A stretch of 64,000 nucleotides of DNA. It comes from Streptomyces sp. 2114.4. Its GTDB lineage: Bacteria; Actinomycetota; Actinomycetes; Streptomycetales; Streptomycetaceae. Position numbers and translations under genes: made by a program. This document shows positions 17,871 through 27,331 of this stretch, piece after piece. Within the stretch, counting starts at the first letter, position 1. Every line of letters begins with the position of its first letter. The stretch spans positions 1 through 64,000 of the forward strand of contig NZ_FYEY01000001.1 in the NCBI RefSeq assembly GCF_900187385.1. The letters run 5' to 3'. Under the pieces are notes generated by a model. The model made no database searches, was not told the origin of the DNA, and worked only from the letters and a program-made list of their open reading frames with translations.

Positions 17871-18071
17871 GTGCCGTACAACGCTCACGATGTCCTCGTG
17901 GAGCTGCTGCGTGAGTCGCCTCGCGCGGAAGGTTCAGGGGGCCGTCCCCTCACTCGCCAGGAGTGGGACGCACACATGGACGCCGTCGCACACCGAGCCG
18001 CCGAGCTCAATGACGTTGATGTTCCGGCCGGGCCCGCGTGGATCACAGAACACGACAAGGAGACGGTATGA
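17871..18071 (+). CDS. small acidic hypothetical protein
   Basis: A 66-residue protein starting with GTG behind AAGGAAGGA. No recognised family; a charged helix (RQEWDAHMDAVAHRAAELND) is the main feature. Its stop overlaps the start of the next gene as ATGA, so the two are translationally coupled. Confidence 0.6.
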   Translation: MPYNAHDVLVELLRESPRAEGSGGRPLTRQEWDAHMDAVAHRAAELNDVDVPAGPAWITEHDKETV

Positions 18072-18265
18072 ACAGTCACGCTGAGGCAATCCGGCCAGCT
18101 CGCTTGTGGTTGCTCGTGCTCGCAGTCGCTCAGGCCGGCGCGGCGACGCTCGGGGGAGCTGCCGGGGCCGCCCAGTCGCGTCAGGGCGGGTTGAGGCTGT
18201 TCGGGCTTCCAGCCTTCGCAGTCGTCCTGGCCGTAGTGGCAGCTAGGACTGCCTTGCTCCGGTAA
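18068..18265 (+). CDS. small membrane protein
   Basis: A 65-residue protein with two hydrophobic helices (LWLLVLAVAQAGAATLGG and LPAFAVVLAVVAARTALL). The ATG overlaps the previous stop. It is coupled to the preceding acidic protein and lies in the same cluster as the sigma-like factor. No family recognised. Confidence 0.6.
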   Translation: MNSHAEAIRPARLWLLVLAVAQAGAATLGGAAGAAQSRQGGLRLFGLPAFAVVLAVVAARTALLR

Positions 18266-18288
18266 GGAACTGACTTTCAGCAACGGTC

Positions 18289-18870
18289 ATGGCCACACCC
18301 ACACCCCAGGGGGCGGGTGTGGCCATGACCGCCCAGTACTCCCCCTCCACGCCGACGCCTACAGCCGTCCCCGGGGGCCGGTTTGCTCAATTCCTGGGCA
18401 TCCGTCGCAAAAGCGCCCGCGAAAGCCCTGACCAGCGCACATACGCACTGGGCCTTTGGGCGCTGAGGCCACCTACAACGAGCACGGCCTCTCTCAACGC
18501 AGAAGACACAATCCCGGCTCACACACCGCGACCGCCCCGCTCGAACCGCTCATTCGGCCTCTCAGCGAACCAGCAACACCAGGTCAACCACCACCCCGCA
18601 CAACAAGCCCCCTCCGAGCCTCACCCGGCGGCGAAGCGTGCGGCCAAGGGACAGGGCAAGGCGCAGCATGCCTTCCAACGCGGCCTCGCAGCCCTCGCCC
18701 AGTGGATGGAGCAGGAGGGCGGCCAGCCGCCGCACAAGGCAGTGGTGGCCCTGCCCGAGGGGACCGAGACCAAGGTCGGCGTCTGGTACGCCAACCAGAA
18801 GCAGCGCCGCTACAAGCTCACCGAAGAGCAGCTGGAGGCGCTGCGAGCACTGGGCGTGCAGTGGGCATGA
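18289..18870 (+). pseudogene. HA-domain helicase remnant, second copy
   Basis: The last 80 codons (GKAQHAFQRGLAALAQW, KVGVWYANQKQRRYKL, ALRALGVQWA) match the final HA module of the 954 helicase and of 15948-16215. The upstream codons are low-complexity and do not match any helicase part. It is a terminal fragment, possibly expressed as a short protein. The gap 18871-19225 holds no supported gene. Confidence 0.6.
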
Positions 18871-19225
18871 CGCCAACCGCCTACGCGTGGTGAAGCAGCC
18901 GTGCCATCGGCTCAGGCAGCCGTCCACGGGACGTCATGGCAGGTCCCGGGGACGGTCGGGCGGGTTCGTCCACAGGGCTGATCGGCTCAGGAGTGAGCTT
19001 CGCTGGGGCGGTACACAAGGGAGGGGTGTGGATGAGCAACATCAGCGTCTTCGAGTCTCGGCTGGCGGAGGTGGCGGGCGATGCACGGCGCTGCGTTCCG
19101 CAACGGTCCCGCCTCGTCCGCGTACGCGGCTCGGGCATTCACAGCACTGGCGGGGCGGACAACGGATCTGTTTCGGTTCAGGCGAAGTGCAGCAGTGATC
19201 ACCGTATGTGGTGTGATCTTCCCGC

Positions 19226-20206
19226 ATGAGTGACGGACGACGACAGCAGAGGTTGAGGCTGGCGAGCATCGGGCTGGGCATGACGGCAGTGGCCGTAGTA
19301 GTCCTGGGGACATGGCAGTGGCCGGGTTGGCCAGCCATCGCGAGCTGGTTAGGGACATGGTGGTGGACGCTGACGGCCATAGTGGCCTTGGCTGGCTGTG
19401 GGGTGTCCTGGGCATCGGCCCGGCGGTCGACAGCCAGCCCGGATATGACGCCGCCAGTGGAGTGGGACCAGCTCCCGGACGGGCCCGGCCTGATCGCCCG
19501 GGCAACGGAGCCGGCCACGTCCGCAGCAGAACCGACCGCGGCCGAAGCGCCCCGACAGCAAATGAACTGGTCGGCAATCAGCTCCGTGGTCACTACCTTC
19601 ACCGCCCTGGCCGCGTTGGTATTCACCGCGCAGTCACTGTCCGCGACCGAACAGGGACAGTTCACCGACCGGTATACCAAGGCAATGGATCAGATCGGCA
19701 CCCTCGGTGAGGAGCACCTGCAGACCCGACTCGGCGCGGTATACGCGCTGGAACGGCTCGCTCGCGACTCGCCGCCAGATCAGCCAACAATCGTGCAGGT
19801 GCTCTCCGCGTTCGTCCGCGCGAACCTGCCACAAGCCACGCCGCAAGCCATCCTGCTGCCCTCCGGGGCTCTTCCCCCGCCCCCGCCCCCACGTCCGCGC
19901 CCGCGCCCGCGCCCGTGCCCGTCGGTCGCTGTGGCCCCGCACTCGCTGACTTTGGATGTCCAGGCAGCGCTGACTGTTCTCGGTCGCCGGGATCGCAGCA
20001 AGGACAACGGCGCGGTTACTGACCTGCGCAACACCTGTCTCGCCAGCACCGACCTCAGTCATCTGAACCTCACGGCTGCAAACCTGAATGGCGCGAACCT
20101 CGTGGGCGCCAACCTCATGGGCGCGAACCTCGACCGAGCGCAGCACGACCAGCACACCATCACGAAGGGAGCCGTGACGACCGGCGCGACGGGCGTGTGG
20201 TGGTGA
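19226..20206 (+). CDS. membrane protein with short pentapeptide-repeat tail
   Basis: About 326 residues. Two N-terminal membrane helices (LGMTAVAVVVLGTW and WWWTLTAIVALAGCGVSW) and a third near residue 120 (VVTTFTALAALVFTAQ) are followed by a DRYTKAMDQIGTLGEEHLQTRLGAVYALERLARDS block, which is the usual lead-in to pentapeptide-repeat proteins in Streptomyces. Next is an extreme Pro/Arg linker (PPPPPPRPRPRPRP), then five or six pentapeptides (HLNLT, NLNGA, NLVGA, NLMGA, NLDRA). The repeat domain is shorter than usual, so the protein may be truncated. The role is unknown. Confidence 0.75.
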   Translation: MSDGRRQQRLRLASIGLGMTAVAVVVLGTWQWPGWPAIASWLGTWWWTLTAIVALAGCGVSWASARRSTASPDMTPPVEWDQLPDGPGLIARATEPATSAAEPTAAEAPRQQMNWSAISSVVTTFTALAALVFTAQSLSATEQGQFTDRYTKAMDQIGTLGEEHLQTRLGAVYALERLARDSPPDQPTIVQVLSAFVRANLPQATPQAILLPSGALPPPPPPRPRPRPRPCPSVAVAPHSLTLDVQAALTVLGRRDRSKDNGAVTDLRNTCLASTDLSHLNLTAANLNGANLVGANLMGANLDRAQHDQHTITKGAVTTGATGVWW

Positions 20207-20370
20207 GCCAACTCGATCCAGCCGCGATAAGCATGGCCCGCGCTGACCTTCCGGAGATCGTGAGACGCCTCTACCGACATCTGACGACAGATCTGGAGAC
20301 GCGGCTGCACAAACGCGCCCTCGTCGGCCCGCGGAGCTGGAGCGGCGCCAGCGAGACGGGAGGTGTCGGG

Positions 20371-20830
20371 TGCCCGCGCGGCGCAATGCCCGGCCGGCTG
20401 TGAAGGTCGGGGCGCATGTCCGCTTCCGCGGCGTGAAATGGCAGGTGGTCGCCCTGTCCGGTCGGCCCGGACGACGGTGGTGAGGCCGTGTTCGCCGGCT
20501 ACCTGTTCGCCGATCCCGGCTTCGCCGTCATTGGTGCCGCTGTGCCGCAGGCGGCCCCGCAGTGGGGGCTGTTCGAGACCACGCCCGCCGCGGCGCGCGA
20601 AAAGGCGCTGGTCTGGCAGCGGCATGTGAGAGAAGTCGGATGGATGTGGCCTTGCCGACGGGCCCGGCAGCGAAGGAGCTGTAGGGGAACAGTACGACCC
20701 CGAGCGGCACACACTGGCCGAGCTGGAACAGGCCAAGGCCGAGGACTGACCGCGCTCGGCTTCGGCCGCGTCTCGCGTACCACGGTGCAGCGCATGCGCC
20801 TGGCCTACCGCAAGCAGGGCCTATGGGGGG
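20371..20830 (+). pseudogene. TniA-like transposase N-terminal remnant
   Basis: Pieces in three frames form one ancestral order: VGAHVRFRGVKWQVVALSG, then MFAGYLFADPGFAVIG, then EQYDPERHTLAELEQAKAED and RVSSRTTVQRMR-like helix (FGRVSRTTVQRMRLAYRKQG). This is the start of a Mu/TniA-type transposase. The catalytic core is absent. It belongs with the TniB and TniQ remnants at 22.3-24.1 kb, from which it is separated by an exported-protein gene. Confidence 0.6.
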
Positions 20831-20896
20831 ACATTCCGGTGCAACCCGGCCGGATTCCCTCTCCTCGCGCACCTCTTTTCCCAGTACCTTTCCGGG

Positions 20897-21910
20897 GTGA
20901 AAACACTTCGGAAACTCGCCCTGTTCGCGACAGCCTGCCTGGCCGCCCCCTTCCTTACGTCGTCCCCGGCAGCCGCAGCCGACCGCGACTTCTGCGGGAA
21001 GACCGTCTCCGGCGCCATCCTCGACAAGTACATCGCGATGGATGACGTGTCCTCGCCGCTGAAATGCCCGGTGACGGACGAGATGACCACTCCCGACGGG
21101 CGCGGCCGGTACACCCACTTCCAGAACGGCTCGATCTACTGGTCGGCGGCGACCGGTGCCCACCCGGTATGGGGGGCGGTGCGCGACAAGTGGCAGGCGA
21201 TGGGCTGGGAGACGTCCGCGCTCGGCTACCCGAAGTCGGACGAGCTGAAGAACGCGGACGGCAAGGGGGTGCGCCAGGAGTTCGAGGGCGGCACCGTGTA
21301 CTGGTCGGCGGCGACCGGCGCCCACCCGGTATGGGGGAAGATCGGCGCGACGTGGGGCGAGTACGGCTGGGAGAACAGCGCGTTCGGCTACCCGGCGTCC
21401 GACGAGACGGACGGTACCGACTCGTATACGGATGCCAAGGGGGTCCACACGTACCGGCAGGTGACGCAAAAGTTCGCCTCGGGTGCGACGCTGTTCTGGA
21501 TTCCGGGCGGCGCGTCGGAGGGCTGCGGCGGCGAGTGCACCGGCTACGAGGTGGAGGCACCGGGCAGCCTCGTCAAGCAGGTGCGAGTGAACCTGCCGAC
21601 AGACTCGGACAAGTTCGTGCTGATGGTCTACCCGACGGATGCCGGGTTCCGGGGCGGCATCGACAAGGCCGCCGACGGATGGCAGGAGGTGTGGACGAAC
21701 ACGCCGAATCCGCTGCGCCTGGACACGACCGACGAGGCGGAATCTCTGCGTAAGCAGTATGCGTGTCACGCCGCGTACGCACACCAGGAGTCCGACGGCG
21801 GCTGGAACACCGGCAACTCGTGGGACCTGGAGTCGGACCTGCCGAACGTGAGCTGGACGTACGCCACGCACGCCCTGTTTGTACCGCTCCACAAGTGCAA
21901 CTGGACTTGA
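20897..21910 (+). CDS. exported LGFP-repeat / DUF2599 protein
   Basis: About 337 residues with a signal peptide (basic start, LALFATACLAAPFL, cleavage near SPAAAA). The N-terminal half has LGFP-type repeats (LKCPVTDE, LGYPKSDE, FGYPASDE, each with a GSIYWSAATGAHPVWG-like block), which bind cell-wall arabinogalactan or peptidoglycan in related proteins. The C-terminal half from QVRVNLPTD to LFVPLHKCNW matches DUF2599. The start is the GTG at 20897 behind GGGG. The gene lies between pieces of a decayed transposon but is intact. The following 21911-22298 holds no gene. Confidence 0.82.
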   Translation: MKTLRKLALFATACLAAPFLTSSPAAAADRDFCGKTVSGAILDKYIAMDDVSSPLKCPVTDEMTTPDGRGRYTHFQNGSIYWSAATGAHPVWGAVRDKWQAMGWETSALGYPKSDELKNADGKGVRQEFEGGTVYWSAATGAHPVWGKIGATWGEYGWENSAFGYPASDETDGTDSYTDAKGVHTYRQVTQKFASGATLFWIPGGASEGCGGECTGYEVEAPGSLVKQVRVNLPTDSDKFVLMVYPTDAGFRGGIDKAADGWQEVWTNTPNPLRLDTTDEAESLRKQYACHAAYAHQESDGGWNTGNSWDLESDLPNVSWTYATHALFVPLHKCNWT

Positions 21911-22298
21911 TCACGGGCTGAACGAAAACGCCCGGACAGGTGCAGGGAGGTCTGGTCGACGCGTGAGGCGAACGGCACCCCTTCCGGCAGCCCGCTGGAG
22001 GGGGCCTTTCTGCGCCCCAGGCGCTTGCTTGTCGACCTCGGATCCGCGACCAGAGGCACATACCCGGTCGCCTTCGGCTGTCATACGTAGTGCTACCGCT
22101 CTCCGCGGCGCGGACACACACGCGATGCATCGCTCCAGGTACGCACCGATACGGATAGCGTCACATTCGGGAAAGTCGACTTCGAGTGGATGCGCCGCCT
22201 GGCTGGATCGAGCCGGTGTCCTACGGCCGGGTGCAGTTCGGCGCCTCCAAGGCCGGCGCCCCACATGTGCCCCGGTTCTCCGTCGGAGATATCGATGA

Positions 22299-23183
22299 CC
22301 TGCCCCAGCAGCATCCCAACGGCCGCTGCACCAGCACCGCCGACTCGCCATTCTCCGGCGGGCCCTCAACGACGACTCCTTGCCTCTGCGTGCCCGGGTC
22401 ACCGCACGCCCGTCCCTGATCGTCACCGGCCCCGCCGGCGCGGGCAAGACCACGGCGCTGCTCCAAGTCGGCCGCGCCTGCCACCTGGCCCACACCCGCC
22501 GCCAGGGCGATACGGCCGCGGCCGGGCAGGTCCCGGTCGCCTACGTGCTCGTGCCGCCCGCCGCCAGCGCGAAGACCCTGGCTCTCGAATTCGCCCGCTA
22601 CCTCGGAATCCCCCTGACAGGCCGCATGTCGCAGGCCCAGATCGTCAACAGCGTCTGCCACACCTACACGCAGGCGGGTGTGCGGCTGGTGCTGATCGAC
22701 GAGATCCACCGGCTCAACCCCCGCACCACCACCGGCGCCCAGAGCGCTGATCTGCTGAAAGACCTCACCGAACGCATCAGCGCGACGTTCGTGTACGCGG
22801 GCATCGACGTCACCGGGACCGCGCTGTTCTGCGGGGTGCGCGGGGCGCAGCTCGCCGCACGCGCCTCCCTCGTCGACTGCGATCCCTTGCCCGCCCGCGA
22901 CGGTGAACGTGAGCCGTTCAAAGACCTGGTACAAGCCCTGGAGAACGCGCTCGACCTCCGCCACCACCGGCGAGGGAGCCTGGTGCGGCTGGTGCCATAC
23001 CTGCACGCCCGCACCGCCGGACGGATCGGGTCGCTTGCGCGTCTGGTCAAGCAGGCGGCCATCACCGCGCTCATCGACGGCACGGAACGCATCACGAAGA
23101 CCACCCTCGACGCCGTCCGCGTGGACCACCTATCCGAACAGCGCTACCGGCCCCGTGCCCGAACCAAGCCCGGCACCTGGTGA
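22299..23183 (+). pseudogene. TniB-like AAA+ ATPase, N-terminally truncated
   Basis: Open frame after a TGA at 22296. It reads QHRRLAILRRALNDDSLPL, then Walker A GPAGAGKT, Walker B LVLIDEIHRL and sensor-like ATFVYAGIDV, ending in a basic tail. About 100 N-terminal residues typical of TniB are missing. It is followed by a TniQ-like remnant whose frame overlaps its stop. Confidence 0.7.
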
Positions 23184-24060
23184 ACCAGGCACTTCTCACG
23201 GCTGGCTGCGCAGCCGCGCCCGGTGCCCTGCGAGGCGGCGCACCCGCCGCCGGGGCATGGGCACAGATCCCGCTCCCGGCACCGGGCGTATTCCGCATCC
23301 GGCCGCTGGCTTTCGAAGCGACCGCCTCCTACCTACAGCGCCTCGCCGGTGCCTACGGGCTGACACTGCCCCAACTCCTCGACAGCGCTGGTATCACCGT
23401 CCACGGACACGGCACCCCGCCCGCGGCAGGACTCGACCTCTCCCCCACCGCCGCGCGCCGAGTCGCTGCCGTGGCCCGAGTCCGGCCGCACGCCCTCGCG
23501 CGTGCACTGCCGGGCCTGCTCCAGGACGGCACGACGGACGCCAGACCGGCCACCGCATACTGAGGGCCCGTCGAGCGCCGCCAGCAAGCTGTACGAGCGT
23601 GCACGACGTGCGTGCGACACCACAGCCGCGGCACGGCGGACACCGCCTGGATCCACCGGCCCTGGCCCCAGCTGGTGTGCCGGCGCCATCAGCAAGCCAC
23701 CCCCGACCCACGACTCACGTCCACACTGCGCACCGGGACCGTTCCGAACTCACCACGGCCCACCACCGCCACCAGCGGCTACAACGGCATCCACGGAGCG
23801 CGCATGCATGGCAGGCAGCACACGCGATCACCACCCGCTGGTACGACCACCAACAACACCTCACCGACCACTGGCACAGGCGCCTGCATCAACTCGCGAG
23901 AACCAACGCGCACATGGACCGCGCAGGAAACGCTTCAGCCGTACTCCTGGTCCTGGTCCGCGACCTCGTGATCTCCCCCGAAACCGTCACACTCGCCCGC
24001 ACCTTGGCCACCCTTCCCCACCCACACCAGGCACCCGCGTCTATAACACCATCGCCGTGA
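23180..24060 (+). pseudogene. TniQ-like protein remnant
   Basis: The first frame (to 23563) has the TniQ opening RPLAFEATASYLQRLAGAYG. The next pieces are in other frames: CTTCVRHHS with VCRRHQQ (a CxxC...CxxH zinc finger) and then HAITTRWYDHQQHLTDHW. At least two frameshifts separate them. TniQ proteins guide transposition-site choice together with TniB. Remnant of the same transposon as the TniA-like piece at 20371. Confidence 0.6.
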
Positions 24061-24140
24061 TCGGCCACAGGCTCGGCATGGTCCGGTTCTCCCCCGCCAC
24101 CAGCGACCCACTAACCACCTACCTCGGATCACGCCCCTGA

Positions 24141-24420
24141 CCAGGCCCGAGCTCGACCACACCAGTTACCTCTCGACGCACCATTCCACCGACAACAAAC
24201 CCAAGATCAATCCACACACCCACGAAATCCCCGCTCAACACCCCGAACAACCAAACCGAACACCTCGGCCAGCCCCGATCCCCATCCCCTCCAACACGCC
24301 CCGACCCAGCCCGAATCCCAACCCACAAACAAAACACCAGGCCACAACAACACAACTACCGCACAACCACTGCTCCGTCACAGCCGATCTACCTTCACAC
24401 TGGTCGAAAAACAGCAGCCG
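24141..24420. other. G-poor, C/A-rich non-coding stretch
   Basis: The plus strand is almost free of guanine over long runs (CAACAAACCCAAGATCAATC, ACAAACAAAACACCAGGCCA) while its neighbours are GC-balanced. No gene was seen. It follows the TniQ remnant and may be the end region of that transposon. Confidence 0.45.
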
Positions 24421-24518
24421 CTAGGTCACCCCATGACAGCCGACCGGGTCGCATCCACCTCCCGTGACCAGGCGCCCAACACCACCAGCGCGCCCACTCA
24501 CAGTAGCCTCGGTGCCGG

Positions 24519-24986
24519 TCAGTCCTCCCTACGGATTCCTTCACCCGCCAATTCGTCAGGCCAGCGAGATGCCTCGGGCGGCGCGACGAAGCGGGCAAGC
24601 TCCTCGGCGCCGCCGCGCGGCAGATCGGCGGCCGCTGACCCCGGCAGTGTCGTGATCACGGTGCGCAGCCGCGCACCGAGGCCCGGCAGCAAGGACCAGG
24701 CGGAGGCTGGGGCATTGACGGCGGCGAGCAGCAAGTCTCCCTCGTAGAAATATGCATCCAGCAGCGGATCCTCAAGCAGCAAGCGCACTGCGAGTGGAAG
24801 GACGTACGGCAGGGCCACCTGCTGCGAGAGGAGTGTGCGCAGATCTGCCGGACCAAGTTCGCCTAGCGGAATGCGTCGCAACCTGTGCACCTCGCGCACC
24901 AAGCGGGTCGCGTCAGCGGCAGGAGGAGCCCAGCGGGGCGGGTCCAACTCGTCGAGTGTGCGGTCAAGGTGCAGCAGACGGTCCAT
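24519..24986 (-). CDS. CdiI-like contact-dependent inhibition immunity protein
   Basis: About 155 residues. The order LDELDPPRWAPPAADATRLV, RLRRIPLGELGPADLR, QQVALPYVLPLAVRLL, then LLDAYFYEGDLLLAAV matches a family annotated as contact-dependent growth inhibition immunity proteins. Such proteins bind and neutralise a polymorphic toxin. No toxin gene is next to it, so it is an orphan immunity gene. ATG start at 24986. Function is inferred from family likeness only. Confidence 0.72.
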   Translation of the reverse strand: MDRLLHLDRTLDELDPPRWAPPAADATRLVREVHRLRRIPLGELGPADLRTLLSQQVALPYVLPLAVRLLLEDPLLDAYFYEGDLLLAAVNAPASAWSLLPGLGARLRTVITTLPGSAAADLPRGGAEELARFVAPPEASRWPDELAGEGIRRED

Positions 24987-25239
24987 GAGGTCATTCTCGA
25001 GGTCGTCGTAGCCGGGCCGACACGCCCGGACACTACGCTGGCAGACTTTTCAGCTGACCTCTGGGCTTCCCGCCGAACGCGAGTGATCCGAGGAACCGGC
25101 TCTGCTCGTACGGTCAGGCCCAGTCTTCCGGTCCCGCGGGGCCGTAATCCTGGTCCTGTTCACCATCGCGCGCGGCGTACATATGCGGAGGTTTCCAGCC
25201 GGTAGGAAGCCCCTCGACGAACCGCAGTGGCTGGTCCGC

Positions 25240-25684
25240 GCTGCGGTATAGGACGGTTCGCCCTCCACAGCGCGAGCAGGCGGCGTACTTCCGGGGTGAC
25301 AGTGACTCGGTCCGGGTCTGGGCCCGTGCACCGGGCTCTTCAGCCGCTGATTCATCGCGCTCAGCCGCGGCCAGCCGGCGTCTCAGCTCAGCGACATTCC
25401 CTCCGACCTCGCCCAGCAGCGCCCCCACCTCGTCCGACACCGCATACCCCTGCCGAACCCCGGCCTCCACCTGCCCGGTCGCCTTCGCCTGCTCCAGCCA
25501 GCGCCACACCGTACGCTCGGAAACCCCACCGTCTCGGCGGCCGCACGCACATGCCGCGTGGCCAGCTCCCTGCCTGCTGCCGCTCCAGCAGACGACGCAC
25601 CACCAATCCCCTGGGCAGCACAGGCCCACGGCCGACCCTTACCTCTTGATCCACCCCACGATCACACCGACCGGCCCACCTCAC
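25240..25684 (-). pseudogene. chimeric transposase N-terminal remnant
   Basis: Nearly identical to the transposase HTH region at 13085-13416 (GRGPVLPRG, then ERTVWRWLEQAKATGQVEAG), with a frameshift near 25530. After LRRRLAAAE it switches to sequence like the other transposase, AAAERDESAAAEPGARAQ (11860 region), here ERDESAAEEPGARAQ. So the two transposase paralogues recombined at LAAA. Only N-terminal parts remain. Confidence 0.65.
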
Positions 25685-25701
25685 CGCATAAGAACTCTCG
25701 G

Positions 25702-25879
25702 ACCTGAGACAACATCAGCTGCCATGCGATAAAGCCCCACGACAGCGATCCACCCATCAACCTCTCACTCATGACAGCGGCCCACCACCCACAAACAACC
25801 ACTGACCAGCCCAGGAACACCCCGCCCAGCACACCACCACCGGCTCTCACCGCTACCGACACCAAACCAAGAGATCGCA
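25702..25879. repeat. transposon end, copy 2 (direct repeat of 13417-13599)
   Basis: Same sequence as the end at 13417-13599, most strongly in CTGAGACAACATCAGCTGCC and CACGACAGCGATCCACCCAT, and ending in the shared GAGATCGCA at 25871-25879. It marks a second insertion of the same transposon family. Confidence 0.6.
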
Positions 25880-25980
25880 TCGAGTTCTTCTGCGGCACCC
25901 GCCACCGGCGACGGAGCATGGATGACATAGGCAGGCTGTGACGCACAGCATGCCCCTACACCACATAACGGAGGATCCTG

Positions 25981-26547
25981 GTGCGGAAGTGGATAGCACG
26001 ATCTGTCGTAGCGGCCACGGCGCTGACTCTCGCAGGATGCGCCACCGGCATGTCAGCGCAAGACCGCAAAGACGCCAACCGCGCAGAAGAAGTGACGGAA
26101 AAGCGCATGAGGGGCGTTGCGGAGAACTTCGACAAAACCATCGACGGTTTAGCGCTCAAGGACCGCGCGGTGGAGAAGGGCTGCGAGGAGAAGACGCCGA
26201 ACCTCGACCCGAAACCGGCGGATGCTCCTGAGGTCAACTGCGAGGTGAAGATCACTTCCACGTATTCGACGCGCCTGAGTCCGGCCGAGGTGGTATGCAC
26301 TGCACGGAAACATCCCGAGGTGATCAAGTGGAGCCCCCCGAAGCACGGCGCATGCAGCGAGGCCGATCACGTGATCGGCGATACGCACTTCATCGAGAAA
26401 TACCGCATGCACAATGTGAGCCTGAACTGGACTCCCAAGAAGCCTGGACTCTTCACCCTGGACCAGAGTGAAGACTACTTCTACTGCGAGAAGAGCGATG
26501 ATGACAAGCAATACTGCCACGAAGGTGACTGGGCTCCCTCTTCGTGA
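25981..26547 (+). CDS. lipoprotein of unknown function
   Basis: About 188 residues starting with GTG behind GGAGGA. The signal peptide MRKWIARSVVAATALTLAGC ends in a lipobox (LAGC), so it should be lipid-anchored on the outer face of the membrane. The mature part is charged, with six further cysteines (EKGCEEKT, VNCEVK, VVCTAR, HGACSE, FYCEKS, YCHEG) probably forming disulfides, and a GLFTLDQSEDYFYCEKSDDD end. No family recognised. A strong terminator follows by 9 bp. Confidence 0.72.
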   Translation: MRKWIARSVVAATALTLAGCATGMSAQDRKDANRAEEVTEKRMRGVAENFDKTIDGLALKDRAVEKGCEEKTPNLDPKPADAPEVNCEVKITSTYSTRLSPAEVVCTARKHPEVIKWSPPKHGACSEADHVIGDTHFIEKYRMHNVSLNWTPKKPGLFTLDQSEDYFYCEKSDDDKQYCHEGDWAPSS

Positions 26548-26556
26548 AAAAGCACC

Positions 26557-26586
26557 GTGCCCCGGCCGTTGATCCGGCCGGGGCAC
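26557..26586 (+). terminator. rho-independent-type terminator
   Basis: Perfect 12-bp arms GTGCCCCGGCCG (26557-26568) and CGGCCGGGGCAC (26575-26586) with a 6-base loop, just after the lipoprotein stop. Confidence 0.75.
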
Positions 26587-26598
26587 GCTGTCAGGCTA

Positions 26599-27180
26599 AC
26601 GACTCGAGGACGGCTGGTTCGCCGGAGTCCGCGACGTCGCCTGCTACCTGCTGCGCATCGCCGACACCACCGCCCACGCACAACGCGGGCGCGCCGCCTC
26701 CAGCGCCATGCTCCTCACCCACCTTCAGCAGCCGACCTCCCCTCCCCCTCAGGAGGCTCCCGTGGAGGAACGGGCCCCGGCTCCGGCGCTGGACGCGAAG
26801 GACGTCCTGACGGCGGCGGAACGGTTCCCGTGAGCCCTGGCCGCGCCCGGTGAGCGCCACTGGCCGGACGGTGAGTTCCTGGACGTCGCGCTGAGCACAG
26901 TGCGCACCGAGGAACGCGAGGGGTACATCGAGCGCCGGGAGGCGTTCGCCGCACAGCACCGCGCCCGCCTGCAAGAGCTGCTGCGGGAGTACGGGCCGGC
27001 AGCAGGCCCGCCTCGCACGGCCGGTACGCGCTGATCGGACAGCCTGAGACCCTGGTCGTCCTGGAGCGGATGGAGACCAACCCGTTCGGTCTGCGCGGCC
27101 TGTGGGAGAAGGAGCTGGAGCTCATCCTGCTGGACGACCTCGAGTTCGCGTGGGGGCCGCGCATCCGCCTCAGCCGGTGA
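26599..27180 (+). pseudogene. broken hypothetical gene (stop codon and frameshift)
   Basis: One frame reads VRDVACYLLRIADTTAHAQR to TAAERFP, meets a TGA at 26831-26833, and continues in the same frame with ALAAPGERHWPDGEFLDVAL and ERREAFAAQHRARLQELLRE. The last part (YALIGQPETLVVLERMETNP to WGPRIRLSR) is in another frame. It reads as one ancestral protein of about 190 residues whose family I do not recognise. The 5 prime end is also missing. Confidence 0.5.
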
Positions 27181-27331
27181 CAGACCAGCGACGTGCGCCG
27201 CGACGGGTTTCGGCAACCGGCGGGCTGCGAGGCAGACCGCCGCATCATGAACAAACGATGTGGTGCCCGGGCGTGGTTCGCATCGTCCCCCGACGTGCGT
27301 CCCGCCGCCCGGGCGTCATCGCTGACGGTGG

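Noticed and set aside
19032..19229. Short open frame MSNISVFESRLAEVAGD before the pentapeptide gene
   Set aside because: It has a possible ribosome site, but its second half is arginine/serine-rich noise and no family or context supports it.
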